Below, one piece after another: positions 51,517 through 63,602 of a stretch of 64,000 nt of DNA. Positions within the stretch are counted from its first letter, which is position 1; each line of letters starts with the position of its first letter. Source of the DNA: Rhabdornis inornatus (taxonomy: Eukaryota > Chordata > Aves > Passeriformes > Rhabdornithidae). Where the stretch lies: contig VWZS01000187.1 in the NCBI GenBank assembly GCA_013397075.1, positions 1,759,083 to 1,823,082 on the forward strand, read 5' to 3'. Position numbers and translations under genes: made by a program. The notes beneath the pieces were generated by a model that did no database searches, had not been told where the DNA came from, and saw nothing but the letters and a program-made list of their open reading frames with translations.

Positions 51517-54500
51517 TTTTCAAATCTTTGGATCTAAAATTAAGTTAGGATCAGCTATTTTTAGATCTTGTTCAGATTTTGGTATCATGCGTTTGCTTGT
51601 TTAGAAATACTCTTCTGTACAAGACACTGGCTCTGACATGCTCTGGAAAGCTGGGAGACATATAACACACATCATGCCATTTTGATCTTCAACTGCTTGT
51701 TTTACAGCTATTTCAAGAAAAACTTCTTATGAAGGAATTTATAAATAAAATGTTTCGGAAAAGCATTGTGGAAAGTGTTAACATTTTGGTGGAGGAAGCA
51801 CCTGCATTTTAGTGTCTTGCATGTTCAGTCTTAAGATAACTTTTTTCAGACTAATTTTCAGCTGAGAAGTGATTATTCCTTTGTGAAAGAAGTGCTAGAG
51901 CAGCACCCAAGTTTGTTATGTTAAAGTACAGATGTATGCTAAAATGAGGACGAGTTGGAAGTTCTGTGCTGTTTCTTGGACACCAAAAGGCAATTAATTT
52001 TCTAAATGTTGTGTCTTAAAGTATTTTTGTCAACTGGGACTGATGGTTTGTCATAGATTATTTGTGCACAAGCAGAGATTGTTATGCTGCCTTTATAGTT
52101 AAGTGGTGATGTGAATGATGAAATAAGTTCAGCTGCATTTGAAGCCTGTGTTTTACATTCAAAGAAACAGTCTGCACAAATGGATTCCTTGGCAGGCTGA
52201 TTGACTACCCAGAGTTCTGTTCTGAGTTTTTGTTTGCTTTCTTTACTGCAAAAGAGTAAAGAAAGCATTTCTTTATGTATTTGTGGTTGATTTTTAAAAT
52301 CATACTTAATATGCAAAAACTTCTGGATTTTGATTGTACTTCAGCTCTTTGTGCAACATTAGTATGTCTTCAGTTCTGCCCATTGTTCTCCAACTTGTGT
52401 ATTTCTTTACAATAAATATCTTTAGGTACTGTTATATATAATTCTAAACAACTTCTATATGGGTCATTTGAAGGCTACAAAATCTACATATCAAAAAATT
52501 AAATCTTTTTTCCCTCTGTAGTTATCCTTCCTGCCATCATCCCCATGAAGTTTGAGTACAAAAGCCCCAGCATGCTCTGAAAGCTGGTGAACTTCCATTC
52601 CATTAGAAATAGGAAGTTCATCACTGAGGTATGCTCTTTACTGGCTAAATCTTTAACCTGTCCTAGACTTTTTCCCATTCTTAGTGATTCAGGACACAAA
52701 TCATGAAGGACATTAAAGGTCAAAAGCAACAGCTTGGCTTGTTTACATGAGCTTGATAAAAATGTATACCCTTAGTCTTCCCATACTGTTCAGGGTGCTT
52801 TAGCTGTCTCAGTAGAAATGACCTCCTCATCATTTAACTGCATTTCTTCTGTGGTTGTGGCTTCATGTGTAAGGGTAGGAAAGAACAGCTGATCATGATG
52901 AGTAACTGTTGTTTCTACCCTTCAGGTTTCATTTCTACCCCTGCAGAAATTTTGCAGCACTTACAAAGTCCAGAAAAGTAGGAGGGAAAAAGCCTGAGCC
53001 TGAGTGTATTTCTTTTCTTCCATTTTTGCTTAAGAGAAACGGAGCTGGCCTTGAAGTGTACTTGAACTTGAGAATTAAAAATGTGGAATATATTTGTCAG
53101 TGATAGAGGGATGTTCCAGAGTAGGTGACCTTTCAGTGGGAAGCCTGGCCTCAGCCTCTACCTATTTGCTTCTAGGCTTTAGTTCCCAATGCTTTAGCTG
53201 AACTTCTCTACCAGGACATACACAGCAAGGGAGCAGCTGTGCAGGCAGGGCCCCAGGCATACAGGAAAATTTCACACTGAAACCTACAAGTTCCCCTGAC
53301 TTCTCCTCCTGGGAAGAAATGCAGGGATCAGTCAGTGTGATCAGAGGCTCAAGAGGGCTGACAGTAAAGAATGGATGGGAAAGAGCTAAAAGAGAAGTGA
53401 GTTGGGTGGGAAGAAACAGAATTGTAAGATAGCCCTGTCCTGAAAGATGGTTAACTCTTAAATTTTCCTGCTGAGTATCCCAAAGGCAAGAACGAGCTTT
53501 TCCAGCTGGAAGTGTAATTACTGTCTAATGGCCATCTATATTCTCTTCTTCATGCAAGCCTTCTAAAGCATGGAGGGCTGCATGGTTGTTTTGCTGGAGG
53601 TACAGCAAATTGAGTGATGTCTGGCCTAGGGCACAGAGCTGATGAGGAAAATGTCTTTATAGTTTTTGAAACAAGTCTGTGACAAAAAATTTTATGTCAT
53701 GTGAGGTGTTAATATCAAACTCTCACTTAGGATCAGCTGCTTACATGCAAAATGTATGATAGTGGAAAAAGAAAACATGATCCGGGTGGTTTTTAATGCT
53801 CTTTTATGACAAGAAAGTGCATCTTAACTGGAAGCAAGTGAGCCCAGCCTTCTGGTGCTGTAGCTTTGGTGTATAGCTAAATCTGCAAATCTTGGCCAAT
53901 CTGCAAAAAGATTGAACCTTGATCTTTTTAACCCTAGTCCAGAATTGACAAGTCTGTTTTTTTTAGGTCAGTGTTGTTCTTATGGTATATAGGCGGCTGC
54001 ATCAGTGACTGAAAGAATACATAGCAATTACAAAATGCTGCTTATTATTATACTTATCATTTCAGAGGTCACATAAATGAATCCTAGGTGGAATAAAACT
54101 GCACATCAGGTATTCCTGGTGTGTGGGCTGTGTTTTCTACAGTGCTATGTCAGTAAATAGTGGGTTAATGATTAATTTACGGTAGTTAGTATTTTCTAAT
54201 CTGTCTCAATAGCAGAAGATTGTTACTTTTACTTTAGAGTAGTTTTAGCTTTACTTTTCAGTGGAAAGCAGCTGAATACACCTGCTTAAATTTTGGTAAT
54301 GAACCATATGCAAAATAAATATTGTCAAATATAGCGGTTTCTGTCTTTGTATTTTGATCTCCATTCCAGATTCGAACATGTCTGATCCAGATTAGCTTGA
54401 GGAATAATGTCTAGCCAGTTTGTAACCCACCACAGTTTTGAAATATGACTCTGCCAAAGTCTTACTCTTTAGTGCATTACTTTGGTCTGTTGGATGCTGA

Positions 54501-55504
54501 CAAATGGCATGCTACTGCACGTGGAGATGGAGTGACACCTTTCTAAAATAAATACAGATATTACCAGAGAAGAGCCTTCCAGAGATGTGAAACAGATGAG
54601 TTTCCTTTCCCTGTGTAAGCAAGCCCTTAGGTTATAAGATCTGCTACAGGCTTCTAGCAAGAAGAGGAAATGTTGAAAGGCAAAATGCAGATGCACTACT
54701 GCTGGTAGCTGCAGGCTCCACCCTAGGCAGCTCAGAATAAGACCAAGAGTGTAGAAAAATAGCGAATAGTCATTTGGGAACCTGGCATAATAGTGCCTCT
54801 CCACCTTTGTTAGGAGACAAATAACAGTTGGATATTTAGTGTTGTTTTAAACAGTGAGAAAACTGGGGGTCTGAATGGAAAATAATGACAGCACAGTTCA
54901 AAAGGACTATCACGTGAATTAGTCTCTTGTACTGCAGTCTTTGTTTTTTGCAGTTGTGTAAGTAGTTTCTAGGCATTCATTCTAGTGCTGTTAATACTCT
55001 GTTCTTTCCTGTTTGGCAGAATATATCTGACCAAGGCTTTGTCTTTATTCCTTCAATTATTTTGTATAATATAGTAAATATTGCTACTAACAGGATCTAT
55101 TTGCTTCTAGCTTGTTCACATGAATAAATGAACACAGATGCTTGGTAGTGTGAAAGTAATAAATACACACCCTTCACTTGCACTCTCCAAAATATGTTGG
55201 TCAGAACTACCCCTCAGGATTTTTCAGCATAACTGTTGTGTTAAGATTGTGCAGAAATCACCCTTAGTTGATATACAATATCCTATGCTAGATTCAATTA
55301 GATACCACCAAAACAGTGCTTCTGCCAGTTTAACATGTATTTTTCAGGGAACCGGTATTAGCTGTTCTGTCAAAATAACTTTTTTGCCTGTGTAAACCAC
55401 GTCTTGACTAGGCAGAGTGGCTAGTATAGCTATTTTAGCAAAGCCCTTCTACTGTAGGAAAGACCTTATTGATAATGCTGTGAGGTTCCCACAGTAGATG
55501 AAAG

Positions 55505-55582
55505 GCACAATACAAAGGGCTTTACAAACATGAATTAAGCTTCACAACACCCTTGTGAAACAAATCATTATTCTAGCTTGCC
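55505..55582 (+). repeat. MIR-like (CORE-SINE) fragment
   Basis: The block AAAGGGCTTTACAAACATGA, then AATTAAGCTTCACAACACCC and TTGTGAAACAAATCATTATT, resembles the MIR consensus region with its CTTTACA...CTCACAACA.CCCTGTGAG...ATTATT pattern. It is highly diverged, as expected of an ancient amniote SINE. Similarity is by eye; a profile search is needed to settle it. Confidence 0.5.
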
Positions 55583-58500
55583 AATGGTCTAGTTTCTTTT
55601 AATATGAGATCTTTTGCAGGGAAGAGTAGGGAAGGTAGAAGATGCAGTTGGTGGGATTAATATCTGGTAGCATTGCAGTGTTTATAAACAAATTTCTAAC
55701 CTGTTCCAATCCTCTGCTCTCTTTGTCTGGTGTTTAAAATGTCCTTGCAAAATCAGTGGTTTATACTATCAAATTGCTTCTGATTGCTGGTTTCACTAAT
55801 CTTTGATAATATCAGGAGTTTGGATACTGACACCTGGCAATTTCTCAGTCCTTGAAAACCTAGAGAGCTTTTGTCTAAGTGATGTTCTCATTAATACTGA
55901 TTTTAACTACATTGCTCTCTCTGATTTGCATTACTCTTGCAGTCTTGATGTTCATGTAGTAGTTCAGTTAAGGGATCTCAAAGGGAATGGAGAGAGGAGT
56001 AGAACTATAGGTTTATACACATGAATGATTTTAAATTCAAGTCAGTCAGATTAGAGTAGTCTGATATTGCATTCACTCACATGGTCTTAGTTTAGACATT
56101 CTGTATGTTAAGTGTCATGTAATCAAAGATTACATTCTATTTATTCCCTTTCATTTCTTATGGAACAAGGAACAGAAGAATTCTGCTGGGGTGTAGGTTT
56201 ATTTTCTTCTCTACCATTCATCAGCGTTGCTTTTGAATTCAGCCTTTAAATCTTTGGATCAGGCCCAGGCATTTCTGCAGTCCTCTGTTAAACACCATAT
56301 CCTGTATTCTGTATTAATACATCTCTCAAGGATTTAAGTAGGCTGTGCAATTTATTCACTTCCCAGTTTGGGGCCTTCAAATGGTGGTAATTGTTTTCAC
56401 CAAGTATAGCAAGGAACTCATGTTTGAAAAGCTATTCCAGATCTGAAATCTGGGTGATGGTGGAGACATCCAGCCTGACTGGGTTGCCTGTCCTAACCCT
56501 TCACACATGCTGGGGGAAGTTCCAGTAACTGTTCAGCGGTGTGCCTGGTTCTCCAAGAGGTACTTGATCTAATAGGAGTATTTCTGTGCTCTCATACTGT
56601 TTCCACAGCAACAGCACACTTTCCTTTTTTTCCCATCTCAAGGTGACTGTTGCCTTGAGAATTAGACACATGCAAAAGCTTGGCCTTCTTGTTCTCTGCT
56701 GAGATTTTGGTTTACACAGGTGAAGAGTGGAAGGAGTAGGATGGGGAGAGTGTGACTCTTGGCAGGGACAGTGTAATTATGAAGTGACAGTGGAAGTAAT
56801 GAGTCTTACTTAACTGTGGCTTTAGTGTTGATGATATGATTGCTTTGAAAGTCACAGCTCTTTCGAAGCTCTGCAGATGAAAGGTCTGGGTCATTAGTGA
56901 CTGGCATCATAGCCCTTTGCATGTGCTCTTGTAATCATTTAGAACCCACATCCACTTCAGGCATGTGTTCCTTCTCCTATCCCCCTGCCCACATATGCTT
57001 TATGTGTGTATGTTTAACATTTAAACACATTTTAAATGCTGTTCTTCTGTCATGGTGTTTGTCCTAAAACTGTGGGGAAGAGATTTAATTGCTCCACTGA
57101 AGTAGGATGTCGATGTTATGCCTTGGGTAAGGTGCTTGCTGTGGGTATTGAGACACTTCCTTTCAAACAAATACATATGCCTATCTCAACATCTGTTGCA
57201 GTATGGAGGACTAAGAAGCTTTCAATTTTTGAAAGAGTTCCACGGATCAGCCCCTTTTCTCGCCATTTAAAGATGGGTGAGAGCAGAAGCATGTGCCTTG
57301 ATACTAACCTCTTGCTGGAGCTGGCTTTTTTCACCGGTTATGAATGCAGTCTCCTCTTATATAGGTGCCTAACACAGCTCTAAAAACAATTGTTTGATTT
57401 TTTCAGCTGTTTTATTTTGTCTCTTTTCCAGTATCCTTGTCCTAAACAATAAGCTGTCATCTTTTCCTACAGAACATACAATTTGTGGTACTGAGCTGTT
57501 CCCTGTGATTTTTTTTTTCTTCCTTTACTCTGCTTCCCTTTCTTAGGAACTGCATGTTCTAGGGAACATTGCTCTAAGTGCTGTTTTGCTTTTTAACACA
57601 CTCACTAACCCACTATATCATGGAATAATTTAAAATTCAGACAAGTCAATTATATTCATAATGTTTGATTTGGGAATCTCCATTCCTTTAAGAGTGAATA
57701 TCTTAAGCAATATCTGTCAGTATTTTATGGCTTTTTCAGTAGAGACTTCTGCTTGATATGTGTCGTGGTTCTTTACCATCAGTATTTTAATGCCTAACAG
57801 TTTTGAGTCAGGATGCCAGAAGTTTTGTTATTTTTCTCTGACAAACAGTACGTGAATGTGTTGACTGGGAAAACAAACAGCTAATGTATGGAACCACATG
57901 ATCTGGGGTTATCTTGGAAAGGCACATTGTTTATAGCTGTCTTTACAGTTCTAAGGCCAGAAATGCACTTATCTGTATAATGCTTATCCATCTAAAATGT
58001 TAAAAGCTGTTCAGGATTAAGTGTCCAAATCATATACATATAAAAGCCAGAAATTAATAAAAATACCTTTTATTACTTTTTTATTGTAAGCACATCTGGA
58101 TGTACTTTTCCTGTTAAAAATCTTACATTTAGTTCAAAGATGAAGAGCATTCCAGTACTGAACCTTTTTAAAATTGAAAATAAGTTTATGATTGCAGGTC
58201 TTGCATTGCTTCAATTCTTTTTGGTTGTATCTAGCTCTTTTTGACTGCACACTGAAGAAATTGTAGATTTTAGTTTACTCAAGAATTTGCTTATTAAAAG
58301 ACCGGAGTAAAAAATTCCATGTCTGTTTAACATTCAGTAATTTGCTATTAAGCTACTTGACACAAGTTAAAATTTATGTTAATACTGTCTTGATTAAACA
58401 GCACTCGTTATCACGCACTCTGATTTGGCTAAATTGGTTTCCTAGCAGATGTCTCAATAAAGGAACTCACTCTAACATGAGCTCACTCTTGACATGAGAT

Positions 58501-59394
58501 GCTGGAGCATGTCCAAATTAAGTTAGTGTATTGCAGTAACGTTTGGCACTTGCATAGCATCTTTCATTTCAAAGCATTTCATGCAGTCTTGGATGATACT
58601 GGGAAAATGTGTTAGATAATACAATGGCCAAAGCAAATTTTTATATTTTAAAGAGCTAGAGGACATTTTATAATCCCAGCAGATGTGTGGTATTACAATT
58701 TTTAGTGTTAAGCACAAAGTAGTTGTCTAATGGTTTCTAACACAAAACTCAGTTTTCATAACTTGCAGAAGAAGGGTTGAGTTAACCCTCTGGAGGTCTC
58801 TATATAAACATACTTCAAATCACAGCTTCAAACTGCTTTTTAAGTAATGTTTTTCACCCAGTCTTAGAATCATCAGTGCTCTTCAATCCTCTTTTCTTTC
58901 ATTTTCTTTTAAAATTATAACCACAGAAAATACTTGTGATTTCTCATCTTTACCTTCAGTTATTCTTTGGTGACTACTTGCAGCATCACTTAAATCTTCT
59001 GTCATGTAGGCTTGACCAAATACTGAATCCAGAGGATGTTTTTTTCCATGTGCAGTGTTACTTCATAGCTATGAGTTAAGACACTCCTCCTTTAGTCCTC
59101 ACAGTTTGTTTTTGTGTGTATTGTTAACTTCAGTTTATGTGTGCAGGAAAAGCTAATACAAATCAACAACTGTGCATATGCAAATCTAAGGATTTTTCTG
59201 TGTTCAAGCTGTTTGCCTATAATGTGCTTTTCAAACTCACATTTTCCGGCCTTTTCAGTATTTGGAAATTGGATTATAGTTGCAGTGCAGAGCAGATATC
59301 TGACACATGAGACCTAACAAGTACCTGCCTAATTTTTTTCTGCTTAAGAATTAGACTTACTATGTTTTGTATTTCCTTAATAGTTATGTTTATC

Positions 59395-59487
59395 GATTGT
59401 ATTTTACAGATAGCTTAACTGAGTGCAGACACTGAAAGCAATTTGCCTAAGATTCCCAGTATTTCCTGTAATTCTGGTTCTGTTTTC
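59395..59487 (+). repeat. MIR-like (CORE-SINE) fragment
   Basis: The sequence ATTTTACAGATAGCTTAACT followed by GAGTGCAGACACTGAAAGCA, ATTTGCCTAAGATTCCCAGT and a TGTAATTCTGG block follows the MIR pattern (ATTTTACAGATGAGGAAACTGAGG, then the ACTTGCCCAAGGTCACA region). It is degenerate but ordered. It lies about 300 bases upstream of the proposed exon at 59794 and does not overlap it. Confidence 0.5.
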
Positions 59488-59793
59488 CTGATTTGATTTG
59501 GAATGATTCAATTATGAACTATATGTAATTTCATAGATGTGTGATGTATCAAGTTTGTGGCTCATCAGATAACATTCAGACTTGCCTTTCCCCCCTGCAT
59601 GCACCTGTCCAGGTTTTCTTGTAACCACAACTCATTTTTGTCAAATTTTCCCAAGTTTAATGTTGCATGTGCCATCTTGTAAGGTTGATGTCCATGTTAT
59701 GTTACAAGGTGAACATTTCACTTGGATTTCAGCCATCCTGGAAAGCAAAGAGTATGTTTTCCAAATGTGAAAATGATTTCTTGCGTTTGTTAG

Positions 59794-60075
59794 GTTTCTC
59801 TATAACTCAAAGGCAGATGAAGTGGTTTTGCTTAAACGAAGGATTAATATTCCAGTGCTGAAGGCAAAAGTTAAATCTGAGGAGCAATTAACAATGGCTG
59901 AGAAGGTGGAGGAGCTGTGTGGCATAGCCAGGAAGGTGCAGGGCCAGCCCTCCTGGCCCCCCTTTAACTCTCTAATCTGCTGCTGCATTGCTGATGGGGA
60001 GGTGCTGAATGTTGGAGCTCGAGTTCGATTTAACGCTGGTGCTGTAGCATTTAAAGGAAATGAAGGATATGGCAA
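59794..60075 (+). CDS. Proposed internal coding exon (93 full codons), protein not recognised
   Basis: The acceptor is GATTTCTTGCGTTTGTTAG and the donor is GGCAA then GTGAGA. The exon is 282 bases (divisible by three), starts with one base and ends with two, so it is symmetrical and could be skipped without a frameshift. Its single long open frame has codon use typical of real coding sequence (many GAG, AAG, GTG and GCT codons) and stands out from the AT-rich flanks. The peptide starts FLYNSKADEVVLLKRRINIP and has a charged, likely helical stretch (TMAEKVEELCGIARKVQ). A Cys-rich hydrophobic patch follows (FNSLICCCIADGEV), and it ends with RVRFNAGAVAFKGNEGYG. I see no signal peptide or catalytic motif, and the family is not recognised. 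It is the best-supported coding segment of the window. The next exon should begin with one base. Confidence 0.6.
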
Positions 60076-62592
60076 GTGAGAACTGAACTGTGAGACCTAA
60101 TGAAGCTTTCTGAGGCATTAGGGGTCCTCCCAGTGGAGTTCTCTTATATTATTCATGGCCTTTAAGCTTTTAGCCAAGCTGAGCACTCTGCACTCAAGTG
60201 TAGTAGTTGAAAGTAAGAGGAAGTTAACCCTATAGTGATACATTTTAAGTTTCTTGCCAAGGCAATAGTTTTTACAGTGTGTTGAGGGGATAGAAGCATG
60301 TCTGAGAGAGGGAGAAACTGGCTTCAGCTCTGAACTGATGTCAGAAAGTGCTCAAGCAGGAGTACTCTGCAATAAACCAGTAGGAAGACCACTTGAACCT
60401 ATATGCAAGGCCTGGAGTCCCTTCCTGCCCTAGCCTGCCTCATCAAAGTACCTCTTCTAAGTTTCAAAAGAGGGTGTAACTTCAAGCTGCAAGATAAACT
60501 AATGCTCAAATATTTGCAATGATGTTATGGGAAGATTTGCTGTAGCAGGCTTCTGTGTGTTAAGGCTGACAGAAGTAGCTAAGACTTCTCAATGATTCTA
60601 TGGTCAGGTACCAGAAACCTATATTTGAATTCTGGCTTGAGTCTGTAGGTTTAACTGTGCTTGTGATTGTTCATTTGAACACATTTACCTTTTCTTAGGT
60701 AAACTCCTTATGTTTAGGATTTTTTTCTTCTTTCTCTCCTTCCTACCATTTTTTATCCCATCATTATGTACATTAGGACTGCATGCTCAAGGGGGCTTTT
60801 AGAAAGAGTTCAGAAACAGGAGATTTTTAATGCAGTGGATCTATACTGGTAATTGATCTGGGGTATTAGTGCTGGAGTGGTCTCTCATATCCAGCTTTTA
60901 CTCCCTGTCTATTCCCTAGCTCTTCTGAGGTTTCACAGCAAGCATCCAGAACATAGAAGAGATTGTTGCAGACTAGTGGAGAATGACCTCACTCGGAGAC
61001 TGAGTTATACTGGGGATAGAGTAGAGAAGTGACAGTGTACAGAAGTACTTTGCTGGTCTGTAAACTTCAAGATGTGTAATCTCAGTCTACTATATATACC
61101 TTTTGTTGATAGGACTAAAATATATTACTTTGGAGGCAGGGAAGATAACACATGGAAAAATGCAATACTTGTGCCAAGCACTGGTTAACTTATGAGCACA
61201 GAATACCTATTTTCTCATGTGCTCGCACAATCTTTAAATCTAGATTTCTCCTTTTTCTTTCATCCTTAAAGAAAACTGTGTTCCAGGGTAATATTTTTGA
61301 AAGCAGATTATTAATTAGAAGCACAAGGTCTAAAGCTTTAGTTAAAAGCCAGTTCTGAAAATTTTGCCTTGGAATGTATGTGTCTTCTAGGCTGGAGAGA
61401 GTAGTTCTTGTTTGTTGAAGCCAAGAATTTAATACGTTTGCCACTTGACATAAATCTTAAAAATAATTTGATTAGAAGACTGTGTGTTGGAGTCCAGCAG
61501 TCTGGAATAAAAGGTCTCTGTGAACAGTGTATCTCTCTATGCTCTGGTTCTCAGGAGAAACTAAAAATATGCCACAGCAGTGAGGACCAACGGGAAAATG
61601 ACACAGGGTACACAACGATTAGTCCTAGTTTGAGTATCATAACTGCACCCAGGACCCTTAAAAGGCAGAAAGGAGAAGAGTTTAAAAAACAAAACAACAT
61701 TCTTGTGGACATCGCTGCTCTGGGATTGTGCTCTTGATTTTGCAGCCTCATAGATGCATCTGAAATGAGCCGTTGTGATTTTACCCCTTGGACAATTTTC
61801 AGGCTACTAAACATTTCTTTTGCCAGCAGATATCAGCAGAATGTTCTGGAGATCGAAATGTTACTAATAGCAGCGTTCAAGTGATGATTGAGAAACTGTG
61901 TTGAAAGTTCTGCTCAAAGTATGTTAAGCAGTTGATAGTTAAGCAGTTAAACTCTTTTTGACGTTGGCTCAACTATGGCATTTCCATATAATCACTGCTG
62001 ATGCCAGATAATTTTGTTGATGTGGTGTTTTTGCTCCAGTGTCCTTCAAGACATAGGATCAGTAACAAATGCCGTGGAAAAGATGCTGGAAGTTCCAGAA
62101 AGTCTGTGTTGAAGGTCTTTAGCAGACCAGGCTTTCCTACTGCTTGGCCGTCATCTTATGAGACACAAGCTTTTACAAGAGCTCTGTTCTTGGTTAATTT
62201 TGTGAATGATTGCAAAAACTCCAGTCTTGTTTTGTCCTTCTGTAGGTAATACTTTCAGGTTCCTTGTTTGTTTCTTATTTAAAGAAATCTCTAGTATTAC
62301 AGCCTCTATAATGGCACAAGCAGGTGGAGTCCCTGGGGCCCTTCCTGCTCAGTGAGTCGTGGCAGGGCTCTCTGTACGCACCTGCCAGGTGTACAGCAGG
62401 AGAGCCACGCTGGAATTTCACTGCAGCCTTTGGTTCCTCCCCTTCCACAACTGAAACGGCACCTGTGGAGTCACTGGGGCAAGCGTGCAAACCTCTCACT
62501 TGAAACAAAGAAGCTCTGTGCTAGTCTCCACTGCAGTTAGCAAAAAGGGAATCTATTGGTTTTTCCTGGCACGGTTCTAGAGGGCTACAGGG
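60076..62592 (+). other. Proposed third intron or downstream flank
   Basis: No exon is called with confidence. A 65-base segment at 62259-62323 (acceptor ATACTTTCAG, donor AAGCAG then GTGGAG) starts with one base as required and stays open, but is weak. An open frame at 61408-61737 ends in a stop and reads like protein after the strong acceptor TATGCTCTGGTTCTCAG at 61555. Its phase, however, does not accept the exon at 59794 directly. Confidence 0.4.
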
Positions 62593-63602
62593 CTGGCTTC
62601 TGTGATAAGGTACTATAAGCTTTCCCTGTGTCTGATGGTCCTTTATACCAGCTGGTACTAAGATGGACCTGCTGCTGGCCAAGGCTGAGCCCATCAGAGA
62701 TGGTGGTAACACCTCTGGGATAAAGGAGTTCAGAAGAGGGAAAAGTTGCTCTTTGCAGCAGCAGTTGCAGCCAGTGAGAGGAGTGAGGAGAGGAACAGCT
62801 CTGTAGACATCAGGGTCCATGCACAAGGAGGGGCAGGAGGTGCTCCAGCTATTGGGGCAGAGATTTTCCTGCAGCCCCAGAGCCCATGGTGGAGCAGACA
62901 TCCAGCCTGTGGAGAACCCCAGAGTGGAGCAGGTGGATGTGTCCAAAGGAGGCTGTGGCCCCAAGGGAAGCCTGTGCTGGAGCAGGCTCCTGGCAGAGTC
63001 TGTGGACCCCTGGGGAGGAGCCCATGCTGGAGCAGCTCTGCTGGCAGGACTTGGGATCCCACCGGGAACCCCTCTGTTCCTGAAGGACTGCACTCTCTGG
63101 AAGGGAGCCATGCTGGAGCAGTTTGTGACCTGCAGCCTGTGGGAAGGATTCACATTGCAGAAGTTGGTAGAGGACTGTCTCAAGCGAGGGAACCCCAGCT
63201 GGAGCAGGGGAAGAGTGTGAGCAATCTTCTACATGAGGAGGAAGGAGCAGCAGAGATGATGTGATGCACTGACTGCAACCCCCATTCCCCTTCACTGTGT
63301 GCTGCTGGGGGATGTAGAGAAAATCAGGAATAAAGTGAAACCTGGAAAGAAGGAAGGTGTTTTTTTAAGATAAGGTTTTATTTCTCATTATCCAACTCTG
63401 ATTTGATTGGTAATAAATGAAGCTAATTTTTTCCCCAAGTCGAGTCTGGCTTACCTATGACAGTAATTGGTGAGTGATTTCCTTGTCCTTATCTCCACCC
63501 ACGGGCCTTTCATTATATTTCCTCTCCCAGTTCAGCTGAGGAGGGGAGGGATAGAGCAGTTTTGGTGGGTACTTGGCATCTATCCAGAGTCAGCCCATAG
63601 CA
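62593..63602 (+). mobile_element. Avian ERVL-type solo LTR, sense
   Basis: About 1 kb matches from memory the layout of a common avian ERV LTR. The 5' part has a GTGTCTGATGG...AAGATGGACCTGCTGCTGGC block and GCTGAGCCCATCAGAGATGG. The middle is a minisatellite-like array of GCTGGAGCAG-containing units (about 62820-63210). The 3' part has a GATTTGATTGGTAATAAATG poly-A region, CCCCAAGTCGAGTCTGGCTT, and a final TTGGTGGGTACTTGGCATCT block. No primer-binding site follows and no viral coding sequence adjoins either side, so it is a solo LTR left by recombination. CAGGG at 62588-62592 and 63601-63605 may be the 5-bp target duplication, though the exact ends are uncertain. Open frames of up to 220 codons within it reflect the GC-rich array, not genes. 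Confidence 0.85.

Larger units (their letters stand above)
47208..59793 (+). other. Proposed second intron
   Basis: About 12.6 kb of AT-rich DNA lies between the two proposed coding exons. It contains the 45-bp inverted repeat pair, simple repeats at about 49500-49545 (CATA-rich) and 51469-51516 (TTG/T-rich), a CAA run near 51094-51108, a TATATAAAAAGG motif at about 51112-51123, and MIR-like fragments at about 55505 and 59395. A 115-codon open frame at 48973-49320 ends beside a good donor (CCAAG then GTAAGAA at 49259) but has no recognisable content. I call no exon here. Confidence 0.5.

Noticed and set aside
62259..62323. Possible next coding exon after 60075
   Set aside because: It starts in the required phase and stays open, but the donor lacks G at +5 and the peptide is mostly hydrophobic without any recognisable motif.
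62521..63295. Open frames of up to 220 codons on both strands
   Set aside because: They lie wholly within the ERVL-type LTR and its GC-rich repeat array. LTRs of this type do not encode protein.
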